From Mesorhizobium caraganae (GTDB taxonomy: Bacteria > Pseudomonadota > Alphaproteobacteria > Rhizobiales > Rhizobiaceae): a stretch of DNA of 64,000 nucleotides. Both the position numbers and the translations under genes were made by a program. Where the stretch lies: the NCBI RefSeq assembly GCF_016836705.1, contig NZ_JAFCGY010000015.1:62001-126000 (forward strand), in the 5' to 3' direction. Of this stretch, positions 9,528-17,876 are shown piece by piece (position 1 is the first letter of the stretch; the number at the start of each line of letters is the position of its first letter). Under the pieces are notes generated by a model that was given only the letters and a program-made list of their open reading frames with translations, ran no database searches and had not been told where the DNA came from.

Positions 9528-10130
9528 ATGCCTACGCTCTATGCACTGAAACCGGCCTTTCAGGCCAGGTTGCGGCCGCTGGCCGACCGGCTGGCAGACG
9601 CCGGCGTCACCGCCAACCAGATCACGCTTCTTGCCGCCGCGCTCTCCATCGCCACCGGCCTGGTGGTTGCCATCCTTGCCTTCTATCCCTTGGTTTTCCT
9701 TTTGATGCCGGTGGTGCTGTTCGTGCGCATGGCGCTCAACGCCATTGATGGGATGCTGGCCAGGGAACACGGGCAAGCCTCGAAACTCGGCATGTATCTC
9801 AACGAACTCTGCGACGTCGTCTCCGACCTGGCGCTGATCCTGGCCTTTGCCACTTTGTTCCCGGCCTGGGGTGTCGTGGCCTTCGCCCTCGCCGCGATGC
9901 TTGTCGAGTTCGCCGGTGTGCTCGGCGTCGCCGCCGGCAGCGGGCGCAACTATGCCGGGCCGTTCGGCAAGAGCGACCGGGCGCTGGCGCTGGGCGTCGT
10001 CGGCTTCCTCATCGCCTGCGGCCTGTGGGTCGAGGCGATCGCGCCCTTTGTGTTTCCGGTCATGGCTACACTGTCTCTCGTAACCGCCATCAACCGGATA
10101 CGCAGCGGCCTTAGAGCGGGCGACGCCTGA
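9528..10130 (+). CDS. ynbA: CDP-alcohol phosphatidyltransferase (YnbA-like)
   Basis: A 200-residue membrane enzyme of the CDP-alcohol phosphatidyltransferase family, which joins a phosphatidyl group from CDP-diacylglycerol to an alcohol. The signature reads NAIDGMLAREHGQASKLGMYLNELCD in two halves at residues 71-96. Two of the four canonical Asp are Asn here (Asn71 and Asn92), while Asp74 and Asp96 remain. To my recollection E. coli YnbA shares this substitution, which supports the assignment. It opens a six-gene operon with a YnbC-, a YnbD- and a YnbB-like protein. The alcohol substrate is unknown. Confidence 0.85.
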   Translation: MPTLYALKPAFQARLRPLADRLADAGVTANQITLLAAALSIATGLVVAILAFYPLVFLLMPVVLFVRMALNAIDGMLAREHGQASKLGMYLNELCDVVSDLALILAFATLFPAWGVVAFALAAMLVEFAGVLGVAAGSGRNYAGPFGKSDRALALGVVGFLIACGLWVEAIAPFVFPVMATLSLVTAINRIRSGLRAGDA

Positions 10131-10168
10131 TGCCGAAGCGTCAGGGACCCGGCCGCCAGAGGGAAACC

Positions 10169-11953
10169 ATGATCCACCAGACCATCGCTGCTGCAGCACC
10201 GGCAAGCCTCGAGCGCGTGGCGCAGGAGCGCACCTTCAAAAGCCATGACGGCACCGAGATCTTTTACCGCTACTGGCCGGCGGTCGGGCAGACGCCCAAA
10301 GGCGCGATCCTTTTGTTCCATCGCGGCCATGAGCATGGCGGCCGCATGGCGCATCTGGTCGACGAACTCGCGATGCCCGACCATGCCTTCTATGCCTGGG
10401 ACGCGCGCGGCAATGGCCGCTCGGCCGGCGAGCGCGGCTATGCGCCGTCCTTTGCCGCGCTGGTGCGTGACATCGACTGCCTGGTGCGCGAGATCGGCCG
10501 CGATGGTTTTGGCCAGCACGACATCGCGCTGATCGCGCAATCCTTCGGCGCCGTCCTTGCCGCCGCCTGGGTGCATGATTATGCGCCCGACATCCGTGCA
10601 CTGGTGGTGGCCTCGCCGGCCTTTTCTGTAAAGCTCTACGTGCCCTTCGCCAAGGAGGGCATTGCGCTGTGGCAGAAGCTCAAGGGCCGCTTCTTCGTCA
10701 ATTCCTACGTCAAGGCGAAGTTCCTGACGCATGATGCCGAGCGCATTGCTTCCTTCGATGCCGACCCGCTGATCACGCGGCCGATCGCTTCCAACATCCT
10801 GGTCGAACTTTATGACCACGCCGCCCGCATCGTCTCGGACGCCCGTGCCATCACCGTGCCGACGCAGCTGTTGATCTCGGGCAGCGACTGGGTGGTGCGG
10901 CATGCACCGCAGCACGAATTCTTCGTCAATCTCGGCAGCAGCGCCAAGGAGCGGCATGTGCTGCCCGGCTTTTTCCACGATACGCTGGGCGAACGCGATC
11001 GCCGCCAGGCGCTGGACCTTATCCGACCGTTCCTCGAAAAGCAGTTCGCCGCACCGGACAAGACAATCGACCTGACCTCGGCCGATCGCTCCAGCTATAC
11101 CCGTGACGAAGCCGACCGGCTGGCCTCACCGCTGGCGCTGCTGTCGCCAAAAGGCCTCTACTGGGCCATCAGCCGCGCCTCGATCCGCATGGGCGCCTGG
11201 CTGTCACCCGGCATGAAAACGGGCATCGTCACCGGCTTCGATTCCGGCTCGACGCTGGACTATGTCTACGAGAACGAGGCGCGCGGCAGCGGCTTCATCG
11301 GCCGCATGATCGACCGCACCTTCCTCGACGCCATCGGCTGGCGCGGCATCCGCCAGCGCAAGCTGCATCTGGAAGAATTGATCGGCAACGCTGTCGCTGC
11401 GCTCAAGGCAGCCGGGCGTCCCGTCAACATTGTCGACATTGCCGCCGGCCATGGCCGCTACGTGCTCGATGCCGTCGCCAAATGCGCCGAGCCGCCGGCC
11501 AGTGTGCGGCTGCAGGATTATTCCGACATTAATGTCGGGCTGGGCTCCAAACTGATCGCCGACCGGGATTTGCCGACCAGCGTCTCTTTCCGCAAGGCCG
11601 ACGCCTTCGATGCCGAAATGCTGGCCCGGCTCAATCCGGCGCCGGACCTCGCCATCGTCTCCGGCCTCTACGAATTGTTCGCCGACAACCAGATGATTTC
11701 CCGCTCGCTCGATGGGCTGGCCAGCGCCATGCAGCCCGGCAGCCTGCTGATCTACACCAATCAGCCCTGGCATCCGCAGCTTGAAATGATCGCGCGCAGC
11801 CTGACCTCGCATCGCGGCGGCCAGGCCTGGGTAATGCGGCGGCGCACGCAAGGAGAGATGGACCAGCTGGTGACGGCGGCCGGTTTCGAGAAGATCGACC
11901 AGCGCATCGACCAGTGGGGCATCTTCACCGTTTCAGTCGCTCGGCGCGTCTGA
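10169..11953 (+). CDS. ynbC: Bifunctional alpha/beta hydrolase - SAM methyltransferase (YnbC-like)
   Basis: A 594-residue fusion. The N-terminal half is a monoglyceride-lipase-like hydrolase with nucleophile Ser125 (AQSFG), an Asp in SGSDW near 239 and a His in FFHDTLG near 270. The C-terminal half is a class I methyltransferase with motif I DIAAGHGRYVL near 425. This domain order is that of E. coli YnbC. I preferred ATG 10169, which has AGAGGGAAACC before it; ATG 10130 in the same frame overlaps the ynbA stop but has no clear ribosome site. The family suggests deacylation plus methylation of a lipid, but neither reaction has been shown for this group as far as I know. Confidence 0.85.
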   Translation: MIHQTIAAAAPASLERVAQERTFKSHDGTEIFYRYWPAVGQTPKGAILLFHRGHEHGGRMAHLVDELAMPDHAFYAWDARGNGRSAGERGYAPSFAALVRDIDCLVREIGRDGFGQHDIALIAQSFGAVLAAAWVHDYAPDIRALVVASPAFSVKLYVPFAKEGIALWQKLKGRFFVNSYVKAKFLTHDAERIASFDADPLITRPIASNILVELYDHAARIVSDARAITVPTQLLISGSDWVVRHAPQHEFFVNLGSSAKERHVLPGFFHDTLGERDRRQALDLIRPFLEKQFAAPDKTIDLTSADRSSYTRDEADRLASPLALLSPKGLYWAISRASIRMGAWLSPGMKTGIVTGFDSGSTLDYVYENEARGSGFIGRMIDRTFLDAIGWRGIRQRKLHLEELIGNAVAALKAAGRPVNIVDIAAGHGRYVLDAVAKCAEPPASVRLQDYSDINVGLGSKLIADRDLPTSVSFRKADAFDAEMLARLNPAPDLAIVSGLYELFADNQMISRSLDGLASAMQPGSLLIYTNQPWHPQLEMIARSLTSHRGGQAWVMRRRTQGEMDQLVTAAGFEKIDQRIDQWGIFTVSVARRV

Positions 11954-11957
11954 GACC

Positions 11958-13304
11958 ATGGCCGTGCCTGTGACCGACCCTGCTCCCGCCCCGGCGCGGG
12001 AACCCTATTTCGGCATCGTGCTGCGGGCCGCACTTTGGCTGGCGCTGCTGGCGCCGATCTTCTACTCGACCTATGGCTTCGCCAACTGGCTGGCGTCGCG
12101 GCGCGACCATGTCGGCAGCATCGTCTTTGCCTGGGAACACGCCATCCCGTTCGTCGCCTGGACGATCGTGCCCTACTGGTCGATCAATCTGTTCTATGGC
12201 CTGTCGCTGCTACTCAACACGACCAGACGCGGCGTCGACCGGCTCGCAGGCCGCTATCTGACGGCGCAGGTCGTCGCCGTCGCCTGCTTCATCCTGTTTC
12301 CGCTGACGGCGACCTTCGTGAGGCCGGCAACCAGCGGCTTGCCAGGCTTCCTGTTTGCGGTGCTCGGCGGTTTCGATAAACCGTTCAACCAGGCGCCATC
12401 CCTGCACATCGCACTCCTGGTGATCATCTGGGATCACTGGCGTCACGTTCTGGCACGTCACCGTCTCGGCGCCATTCTGAGACCGGTCTGGCATGTCTGG
12501 TGCTTTCTGATCGGCGCTTCGGTGCTGACGACCTGGCAGCATCATTTCATCGACATCCCGACCGGCGTCCTGCTCGGCCTCTTTGCTCTGTGGCTGTTTC
12601 CGGCAAAGGGTGAACTGCCTTTCCGGGGTTTTCGGCTGACCGCCGACCCGAAGGCGAGGCGACTGGCGGGCTACTATGCGCTGGGCGCGGTCCTTGCCTT
12701 TGCCGGCGCCGCCGCGGGCGCCTTTATCTCGGACGATTTTCTCATCCTGTTGTGGCCGGCGCTGGCGCTGGCCATTATCGCCTTTGCCTATGCCGGAGCA
12801 GGCCCAAAAGTGTTCCAGAAGGCGGCCGACGGCACTGTCTCGCTGGCCAGCCACCTCCTGCTCCTGCCCTACCGGCTTGGCGCCCGGGTCAATGTCTGGG
12901 CATGGACCCGCGAACTCGCGCCACAAGCGGAAATCACCGACGGCGTTTTCTTCGGCCGCTTTCCGACCGCCGACGAGGCCAACCGGTTCGGAACCGTGAT
13001 CGACCTTGCCGGCGAGCTGGAACGGCCTGGTGGCGCGACCTGCCGATGGATCAGCTATGCCATGCTCGACCTCGTGGAACCGCCGCATGACAGGCTGGAG
13101 CGGGCGGTGGCGGCGATCGAGCTGGCGCGCCGGCGCGGCACCGTGCTGGTCTGCTGCGCGCTCGGCTTCCAGCGCAGCGCGGCCATCGTCGCCGACTGGC
13201 TGGTTGTGACAGGGCGCTCGCACACAGCCGCACAGGCGCGCAAAAAGCTCGCTGCATCGGGCCGGCCCGTGCATCTTCATAGCGAGGCGGACGAACCGGC
13301 ATGA
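11958..13304 (+). CDS. ynbD: PAP2-type lipid phosphatase fused to a dual-specificity phosphatase (YnbD-like)
   Basis: A 448-residue protein. The N-terminal ~300 residues carry several membrane helices and PAP2/AUR1-like motifs: PSLH near 148 and HHFIDIPTG near 195, supplying the active-site His. The C-terminal ~130 residues are a dual-specificity phosphatase with a CX5R loop, CALGFQRS near 399-405. The usual His before the nucleophilic Cys is itself Cys (VCCALGFQRS). The fusion is diagnostic for E. coli YnbD. It overlaps the next gene by four bases. Likely role: removing phosphate from a lipid head group made by this operon (inference). Confidence 0.85.
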   Translation: MAVPVTDPAPAPAREPYFGIVLRAALWLALLAPIFYSTYGFANWLASRRDHVGSIVFAWEHAIPFVAWTIVPYWSINLFYGLSLLLNTTRRGVDRLAGRYLTAQVVAVACFILFPLTATFVRPATSGLPGFLFAVLGGFDKPFNQAPSLHIALLVIIWDHWRHVLARHRLGAILRPVWHVWCFLIGASVLTTWQHHFIDIPTGVLLGLFALWLFPAKGELPFRGFRLTADPKARRLAGYYALGAVLAFAGAAAGAFISDDFLILLWPALALAIIAFAYAGAGPKVFQKAADGTVSLASHLLLLPYRLGARVNVWAWTRELAPQAEITDGVFFGRFPTADEANRFGTVIDLAGELERPGGATCRWISYAMLDLVEPPHDRLERAVAAIELARRRGTVLVCCALGFQRSAAIVADWLVVTGRSHTAAQARKKLAASGRPVHLHSEADEPA

Positions 13305-13732
13305 ATGGCGAGTTTCCCGAGAAGGCCGAGGTCTTCGCCGCCCGGCTGATGGTGCAGGCCGCATGGCCGATTCTGCTGGTGGTGGCCGCCTTGATGGCGG
13401 CGCCGGTTATCGGCCTGGTAGCCGCCCCGCAGACGACAGCGCTGTCTGCCGCCGCCTGGCTGGCCGCGGCGGCGAGTGCCGTGGCCACGCTAGCTCTTTC
13501 GGCGTTGCTTTTGTTCGACGCACTGCTGTTCCGGCTGATGGCGAGCCACGCCACCGAGGCCGCCGGCGGCGCCGTGGTCGACGATGTGCTGGCGCGCATG
13601 CGCCTGAAACCCATCGCTGCCGGCGGCCGCTCGCTCGATCATCGCATGGCAGGCACGCAACGCCTGCTGACAAGACAGCGCATGGCGCTCGCGGTGTTTG
13701 CGGCGGCATGCCTCGTCGCGGCGTTTGTTTGA
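13301..13732 (+). CDS. Small membrane protein of the ynb-like operon
   Basis: A 143-residue protein without a recognisable family. Two long hydrophobic segments (about 20-50 and 55-80) are followed by a charged loop with two His and Arg clusters, and a third hydrophobic segment forms the C-terminus (about 128-143). The start overlaps the ynbD stop as ATGA, and the acyltransferase gene begins five bases downstream, so translation is coupled. E. coli ynbABCD has no counterpart as I recall it, so this is an extension of the operon in this lineage. Confidence 0.75.
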   Translation: MNGEFPEKAEVFAARLMVQAAWPILLVVAALMAAPVIGLVAAPQTTALSAAAWLAAAASAVATLALSALLLFDALLFRLMASHATEAAGGAVVDDVLARMRLKPIAAGGRSLDHRMAGTQRLLTRQRMALAVFAAACLVAAFV

Positions 13733-13736
13733 GCCC

Positions 13737-14405
13737 ATGACCAAGCTTCACCTTCGCGCCAACACTTTCACCTTGCTGCAGACGGTGACCTCGGTCGGCC
13801 TGTCGGCGCTGGCCTGGGTGGTGACCGGTGTGCGGCCAATCTGGAACGGCAGCCAGCCGTCGGAGCGGCAGCGCATCTACTTCGCCAACCATGCCAGCCA
13901 TGGCGACTTCATCCTTTTGTCGGCCTGCCTCAGCGAAAAGGTGCGCGCCCGCACGCATGCGGTGGCGGCGGCCGAATATTGGGGCAAGTCGCGGCTGCGC
14001 CGCTTCATTGCCGAGGACATGCTGTCGTCCGTGCTCATCCACCGGCACTGGACCGACGAAACGCAGCACCCGATCTCGATCATGCTGTCGGTGCTCGACC
14101 AGGGACATTCGCTGATCCTGTTCCCCGAGGGCACCCGCAACACGACCGATGCGGAACTGCTGCCGTTCCGCTCCGGCCTCTACAATCTGTCGATGGCACG
14201 GCCCGATGTCGAGCTCATCCCGTGCTGGATCGAGAACATGTCGCGCGTGCTGCCCAAGGGCCAGTTCCTGCCAGTGCCGCTTCTGTGCCGCGTCGTCTTC
14301 GGTCCGCCGGTGGCGATCGCGCCAGGCGAGGAACGCCGCGCCTTCCTCGAGCGTGCGCGCCAGACGCTGCTGTCGCTCGACCCCCGCCCCGATCGGGACG
14401 ACTAG
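13737..14405 (+). CDS. Lysophospholipid/1-acylglycerol-3-phosphate acyltransferase (PlsC family)
   Basis: A 222-residue acyltransferase. The catalytic NHX4D box is NHASHGD at residues 51-57, and the glycerol-phosphate-binding box is FPEGTRN at 130-136. Both are intact. The family transfers a fatty acyl chain to a lysolipid. Its place between YnbD- and YnbB-like genes points to a dedicated lipid whose acyl chains are remodelled or supplied within the operon. ATG 13737 follows the previous stop by five bases. Confidence 0.88.
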   Translation: MTKLHLRANTFTLLQTVTSVGLSALAWVVTGVRPIWNGSQPSERQRIYFANHASHGDFILLSACLSEKVRARTHAVAAAEYWGKSRLRRFIAEDMLSSVLIHRHWTDETQHPISIMLSVLDQGHSLILFPEGTRNTTDAELLPFRSGLYNLSMARPDVELIPCWIENMSRVLPKGQFLPVPLLCRVVFGPPVAIAPGEERRAFLERARQTLLSLDPRPDRDD

Positions 14406-14424
14406 CCATGAACAGAGACGTCGC

Positions 14425-15372
14425 ATGACACTGCCGCCAATGCATGAAACCGTCGTCCTGCTGGTCGGCCTGGTCGGTGTGCTGACCACGGCCAGCATCG
14501 TTGCCGGCATCCTGTCGTGGCGGGCGCCGAAGCCGCTGCCCTCGACGCTCGTCAACCTCAACCAGCGCATCAACGCCTGGTGGGTGATGGTGGTGGCGAT
14601 CACCGTCGCCTTCTTCTTCGGCCACACCGGCATGACCATCCTGTTTGCGCTGATCTCGTTTGCGGCGCTGCGCGAATTCGTGACACTGACCCACAGCCGG
14701 CGCAGCGACCACTGGGTGCTGCTCGGCATGTTCGGCATCATCATCCCCTACCAGTACTGGCTGGTGTGGACCGCCTGGTATGGGCTCTTCACCATCTTCA
14801 TTCCGGTCTACTGCTTCCTCTTGATGCCGGCGATCACGGCGCTCAACGGCGACACCGAGCGCTTCCTCGAGCGCGTGTCGGCGCAACAATGGGCGGTCAT
14901 GATTTCGGTCTACTGCGTCAGCCACGTGCCGGCGCTGCTGACACTGAACGTGCCCGGTTTCGAAGGCCGCAACCTGTTGCTCATCGCCTTCCTGATCATC
15001 ACCGTGCAAGGCAGCGACGTCTTCCAGTATATTTTCGGCAAGCTGTTCGGCCGGCATCTGCTGTCGCCCTCCGTTTCGCCGTCAAAGACCTGGGAAGGGC
15101 TGATTGGCGGGCTGGTGGCGTCGAGCCTGCTCGGCGCGCTGTTGTCGTTCCTCACGCCGTTCTCGCCGCTGGCGGCGGCAGGCGTCGCCTTCATCGCCTG
15201 CCTGATGGGATTTCTCGGCGGTCTGGTCGCGTCGGCCATCAAGCGCGACCAGGGCGTCAAGGACTGGGGCCACCTCATCGAAGGCCATGGCGGCATGATG
15301 GACCGTGCCGACAGCCTGGTCTTCGCCGCGCCGGTGTTCTTTCACATCGTCCGCTATTTCTGGACGGTGTGA
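14425..15372 (+). CDS. ynbB: Phosphatidate cytidylyltransferase (CdsA/YnbB-like)
   Basis: A 315-residue polytopic enzyme that makes CDP-diacylglycerol from CTP and phosphatidate. The C-terminal CDS signature is present: SPSKTWEG, then IKRDQGVKDWG and GHGGMMDRADS with the metal-binding Asp residues. It would supply CDP-diacylglycerol to the YnbA-like enzyme encoded 5 kb upstream in the same operon. I used ATG 14425; an ATG at 14408 is out of frame and stops after six codons. It is the last gene; the next gene is convergent 16 bases away with no terminator visible. Confidence 0.9.
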   Translation: MTLPPMHETVVLLVGLVGVLTTASIVAGILSWRAPKPLPSTLVNLNQRINAWWVMVVAITVAFFFGHTGMTILFALISFAALREFVTLTHSRRSDHWVLLGMFGIIIPYQYWLVWTAWYGLFTIFIPVYCFLLMPAITALNGDTERFLERVSAQQWAVMISVYCVSHVPALLTLNVPGFEGRNLLLIAFLIITVQGSDVFQYIFGKLFGRHLLSPSVSPSKTWEGLIGGLVASSLLGALLSFLTPFSPLAAAGVAFIACLMGFLGGLVASAIKRDQGVKDWGHLIEGHGGMMDRADSLVFAAPVFFHIVRYFWTV

Positions 15373-15388
15373 GGGGAAGCGCGCTCCT

Positions 15389-16996
15389 TCAATCGCGGAT
15401 CGCGCGGCCTGCCTGCTGCAGCAACTCGAACGCGGCGAAGCGCTTGTCGTGCCAGGGCACGAGATCGCCGCCGGCCGGGCGATAGATGTCGCCGATGCGC
15501 GACATGCCGGTCATCGCTGCAATCACGTCGGGATATTTTTGCGCCGCCACCGCGGCCAGTATGGCCGAGCCGAGCAGCACCGGTTCGGGCGAGGTCGATC
15601 CGGCCACCGTCAGCCCTGTCGTGTCGGCCAACAACTGGCGCACCAGGTCGCTCTGCGCGGCGCCGCCGCTGACGACGATGGTGTCGATGGCGATGCCCTT
15701 GTTGGCCATCGCCGCCACGATCTGGCGCACGCCATAGCCGATGCCCAGCAGGCCGGCGACATAGAGCGCGACCAGGCTGTCGAGCGACGTGTCCATACCC
15801 AGCCCGGCGATGAGCGCCTTGGTCTCGGGGTCGGCGAAGGGCGAGCGGTTGCCGAGGAATTCCGGCACGACATGCAGCCCTTCAGCAAGATGCACGACTG
15901 CTGATAGGTCGGTCGACTGCGTTGCCGCCTGCCGGCCAAGCCAGGCCGTCAGGCCGAGATCTTCCGCCCTGGCTTTTGCAGATGCTTCAGCCGAGGCCGG
16001 ATGGAAAGCGACGAGATGGTCGATCGCAGCACCCGCCGCCGACTGACCGCCTTCGTTGAGCCAGAGACCCGGCACCATCGAGGAGAAATACGGGCCCCAG
16101 ACACCCGGCACGAAAGCCGGCTCGCGGGTGCTGGCCATGGTGCAGGCCGAGGTGCCGAAAACATAGGCCATTCGTGACTCCAGCGTGCCGACCGAACCTG
16201 TGCCGCCAACCGTGCCGACACCGCCGGCATGGGCGTCGATCAGGCCGGCGGCGACCGGCGTTCCCGGCAGCAGGCCGAGATCGGCGGCGGCCGCTCCGGT
16301 GAGACCCTGAGCCAGCGCGGTGCCGCCTTCGACCACTTCGGTGCCGATGCGCGCGAAACCTTCGTCGGCGAGCGCGCCGAGACCGATGGCACGGAAATAG
16401 GCGTCGTCCCAGCGCCGCTCATGGCCGAGATAGGTCCATTTGCAAGTCAGCGTGCAGATCGAACGCGCCAGGCTGCCGGTCGATCGCCAGGTCAGATAGT
16501 CGGTCAGGTCGAAGAAATGCTCCGCTGCATCGAAGGTGGCGGGCAGGTTTTCCCGCAGCCACAGCAGCTTCGGCGTCTCCATCTCCGGCGAAATGGTGCC
16601 GCCGACATAGTCGAGCACGGCGTGCTTGCCGGCATTGATGCGCTGCGCCTGGTCGAGCGCGCGGTGATCCATCCAGACAATGATGTTGCGTTCTTTATCG
16701 CCGGACCGGCCAACCGGCAACGGCGCGCCGCCCTTGCCGACCACAACCAGCGAGCAGGTGGCGTCGAAGCCGATGCCGGCAATGTCGCGCCCGGCGAGCC
16801 CCGACTTCGTCACCGCCTCGCGCACGCTGGCACAGACGGCGCGCCAGATGTCCTCGCTCGACTGCTCGGCAACTTCGCCGGGTTCGATGAACAGAGCAAT
16901 GTCGCGCTTGGCCGAGGCGAGCATGGTGCCCTTGCTATCGAACACCCCTGCCCTGGCGCTGCCGGTGCCGACGTCGATGCCGAGGAAGTGGGACAT
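15389..16996 (-). CDS. FGGY-family D-ribulokinase
   Basis: A 535-residue sugar kinase. It begins with GIDVGTGSARAGVFD, the phosphate-1 loop of the FGGY family, and has GFDATCSLV, MDHRA and a C-terminal VVSGGAAQSDLVRQLLAD that closes the nucleotide site. This subgroup (long, with YVGGTISPEMETPKLLWL) phosphorylates D-ribulose or related ketoses. It lies downstream of ribitol 2-dehydrogenase and a sugar ABC transporter, so D-ribulose made from ribitol is the likely substrate. The product, D-ribulose 5-phosphate, enters the pentose phosphate pathway. GAGG sits six bases before ATG 16996. Confidence 0.87.
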   Translation of the reverse strand: MSHFLGIDVGTGSARAGVFDSKGTMLASAKRDIALFIEPGEVAEQSSEDIWRAVCASVREAVTKSGLAGRDIAGIGFDATCSLVVVGKGGAPLPVGRSGDKERNIIVWMDHRALDQAQRINAGKHAVLDYVGGTISPEMETPKLLWLRENLPATFDAAEHFFDLTDYLTWRSTGSLARSICTLTCKWTYLGHERRWDDAYFRAIGLGALADEGFARIGTEVVEGGTALAQGLTGAAAADLGLLPGTPVAAGLIDAHAGGVGTVGGTGSVGTLESRMAYVFGTSACTMASTREPAFVPGVWGPYFSSMVPGLWLNEGGQSAAGAAIDHLVAFHPASAEASAKARAEDLGLTAWLGRQAATQSTDLSAVVHLAEGLHVVPEFLGNRSPFADPETKALIAGLGMDTSLDSLVALYVAGLLGIGYGVRQIVAAMANKGIAIDTIVVSGGAAQSDLVRQLLADTTGLTVAGSTSPEPVLLGSAILAAVAAQKYPDVIAAMTGMSRIGDIYRPAGGDLVPWHDKRFAAFELLQQAGRAIRD

Positions 16997-17013
16997 GGGG
17001 GGACCTCGAAAGT

Positions 17014-17052
<39 letters not shown>

Positions 17053-17122
17053 AGAGGATCGGGCGCTGGCAGTGGGCTGCAAGGGTGTCTTTCGCCTATT
17101 TCACTGCCTAACCCCTACTGCC

Positions 17123-17851
17123 TCACAAATCATTGCTCTGCGGCAGGATCACCAGATCCCGAATGGTGACGTTGCGTGGCCGCGTCAGCATGAACATCAC
17201 GGCTTCGGCGACCTCGACGGGTTGAATCAGGCCGCCCTTGGCCAGTTCATCATCAAGCTTGTCCTTCGGCCAATCGCTGATCAGCGCCGTCACCACTGGC
17301 CCCGGCTGCACCGCGCCGACGCGCAGGCCGTGCGGGGCGACCTGCCGGCGCACGGTGTGGACGAAGGCCTGCACGGCGTGTTTGGAGGCGGTATAGATCG
17401 GCTCCCAGACGACCGGCACCAGTCCGGCGATCGAAGAGGTAACGATGATGTCGCCGGTCTTGCGTTCGACCATGTGCGGCAGCACGGCGTGGATGGAACG
17501 GAACACCGCGTTGATGTTGAGGTTCAGCACCCGGTCCCATGTATCGGGGTCGCCGTCGAGCACCGGACCGCCGACATAGGCGCCGGCATTGGCGTGGAAG
17601 ATATCGAGCTGGCCGGCTTTCTCCAGGATCTGCGGCATCATCGTCGCGACGCTGGCCGGCTTCATCAGATCGATCACCAGCGGGATCGCGTTGGGACCGA
17701 GTTCGGCGCAGACGCCCTTCAAGGCGTCCTCGGCGCGGTCGACGAGCACGACGCGCACACCGGCAGCAATCAGCGCCCTGGCGCATTCCAACCCGATGCC
17801 CGAGGCGGCGCCGGTGATCGCCGCGACTTTTCCACTCAAATCCTGAGCCAT
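17123..17851 (-). CDS. rbtD: Ribitol 2-dehydrogenase (SDR family)
   Basis: A 242-residue short-chain dehydrogenase that oxidises ribitol to D-ribulose with NAD+. The cofactor loop is TGAASGIG at 13-20, and the catalytic residues are Ser139/140, Tyr153 and Lys157 (YTASK). Segments such as GKVAAITGAASGIGLECAR, DIFHANAGAY and DPDTWDRVLNLNINA closely follow the Klebsiella ribitol dehydrogenase as I remember it. GAGGATAAAA precedes the ATG. It sits between the transporter genes and the kinase, completing a ribitol pathway. Confidence 0.88.
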   Translation of the reverse strand: MAQDLSGKVAAITGAASGIGLECARALIAAGVRVVLVDRAEDALKGVCAELGPNAIPLVIDLMKPASVATMMPQILEKAGQLDIFHANAGAYVGGPVLDGDPDTWDRVLNLNINAVFRSIHAVLPHMVERKTGDIIVTSSIAGLVPVVWEPIYTASKHAVQAFVHTVRRQVAPHGLRVGAVQPGPVVTALISDWPKDKLDDELAKGGLIQPVEVAEAVMFMLTRPRNVTIRDLVILPQSNDL

Positions 17852-17876
17852 TTTTATCCTCGAGTTATGATTGCGT

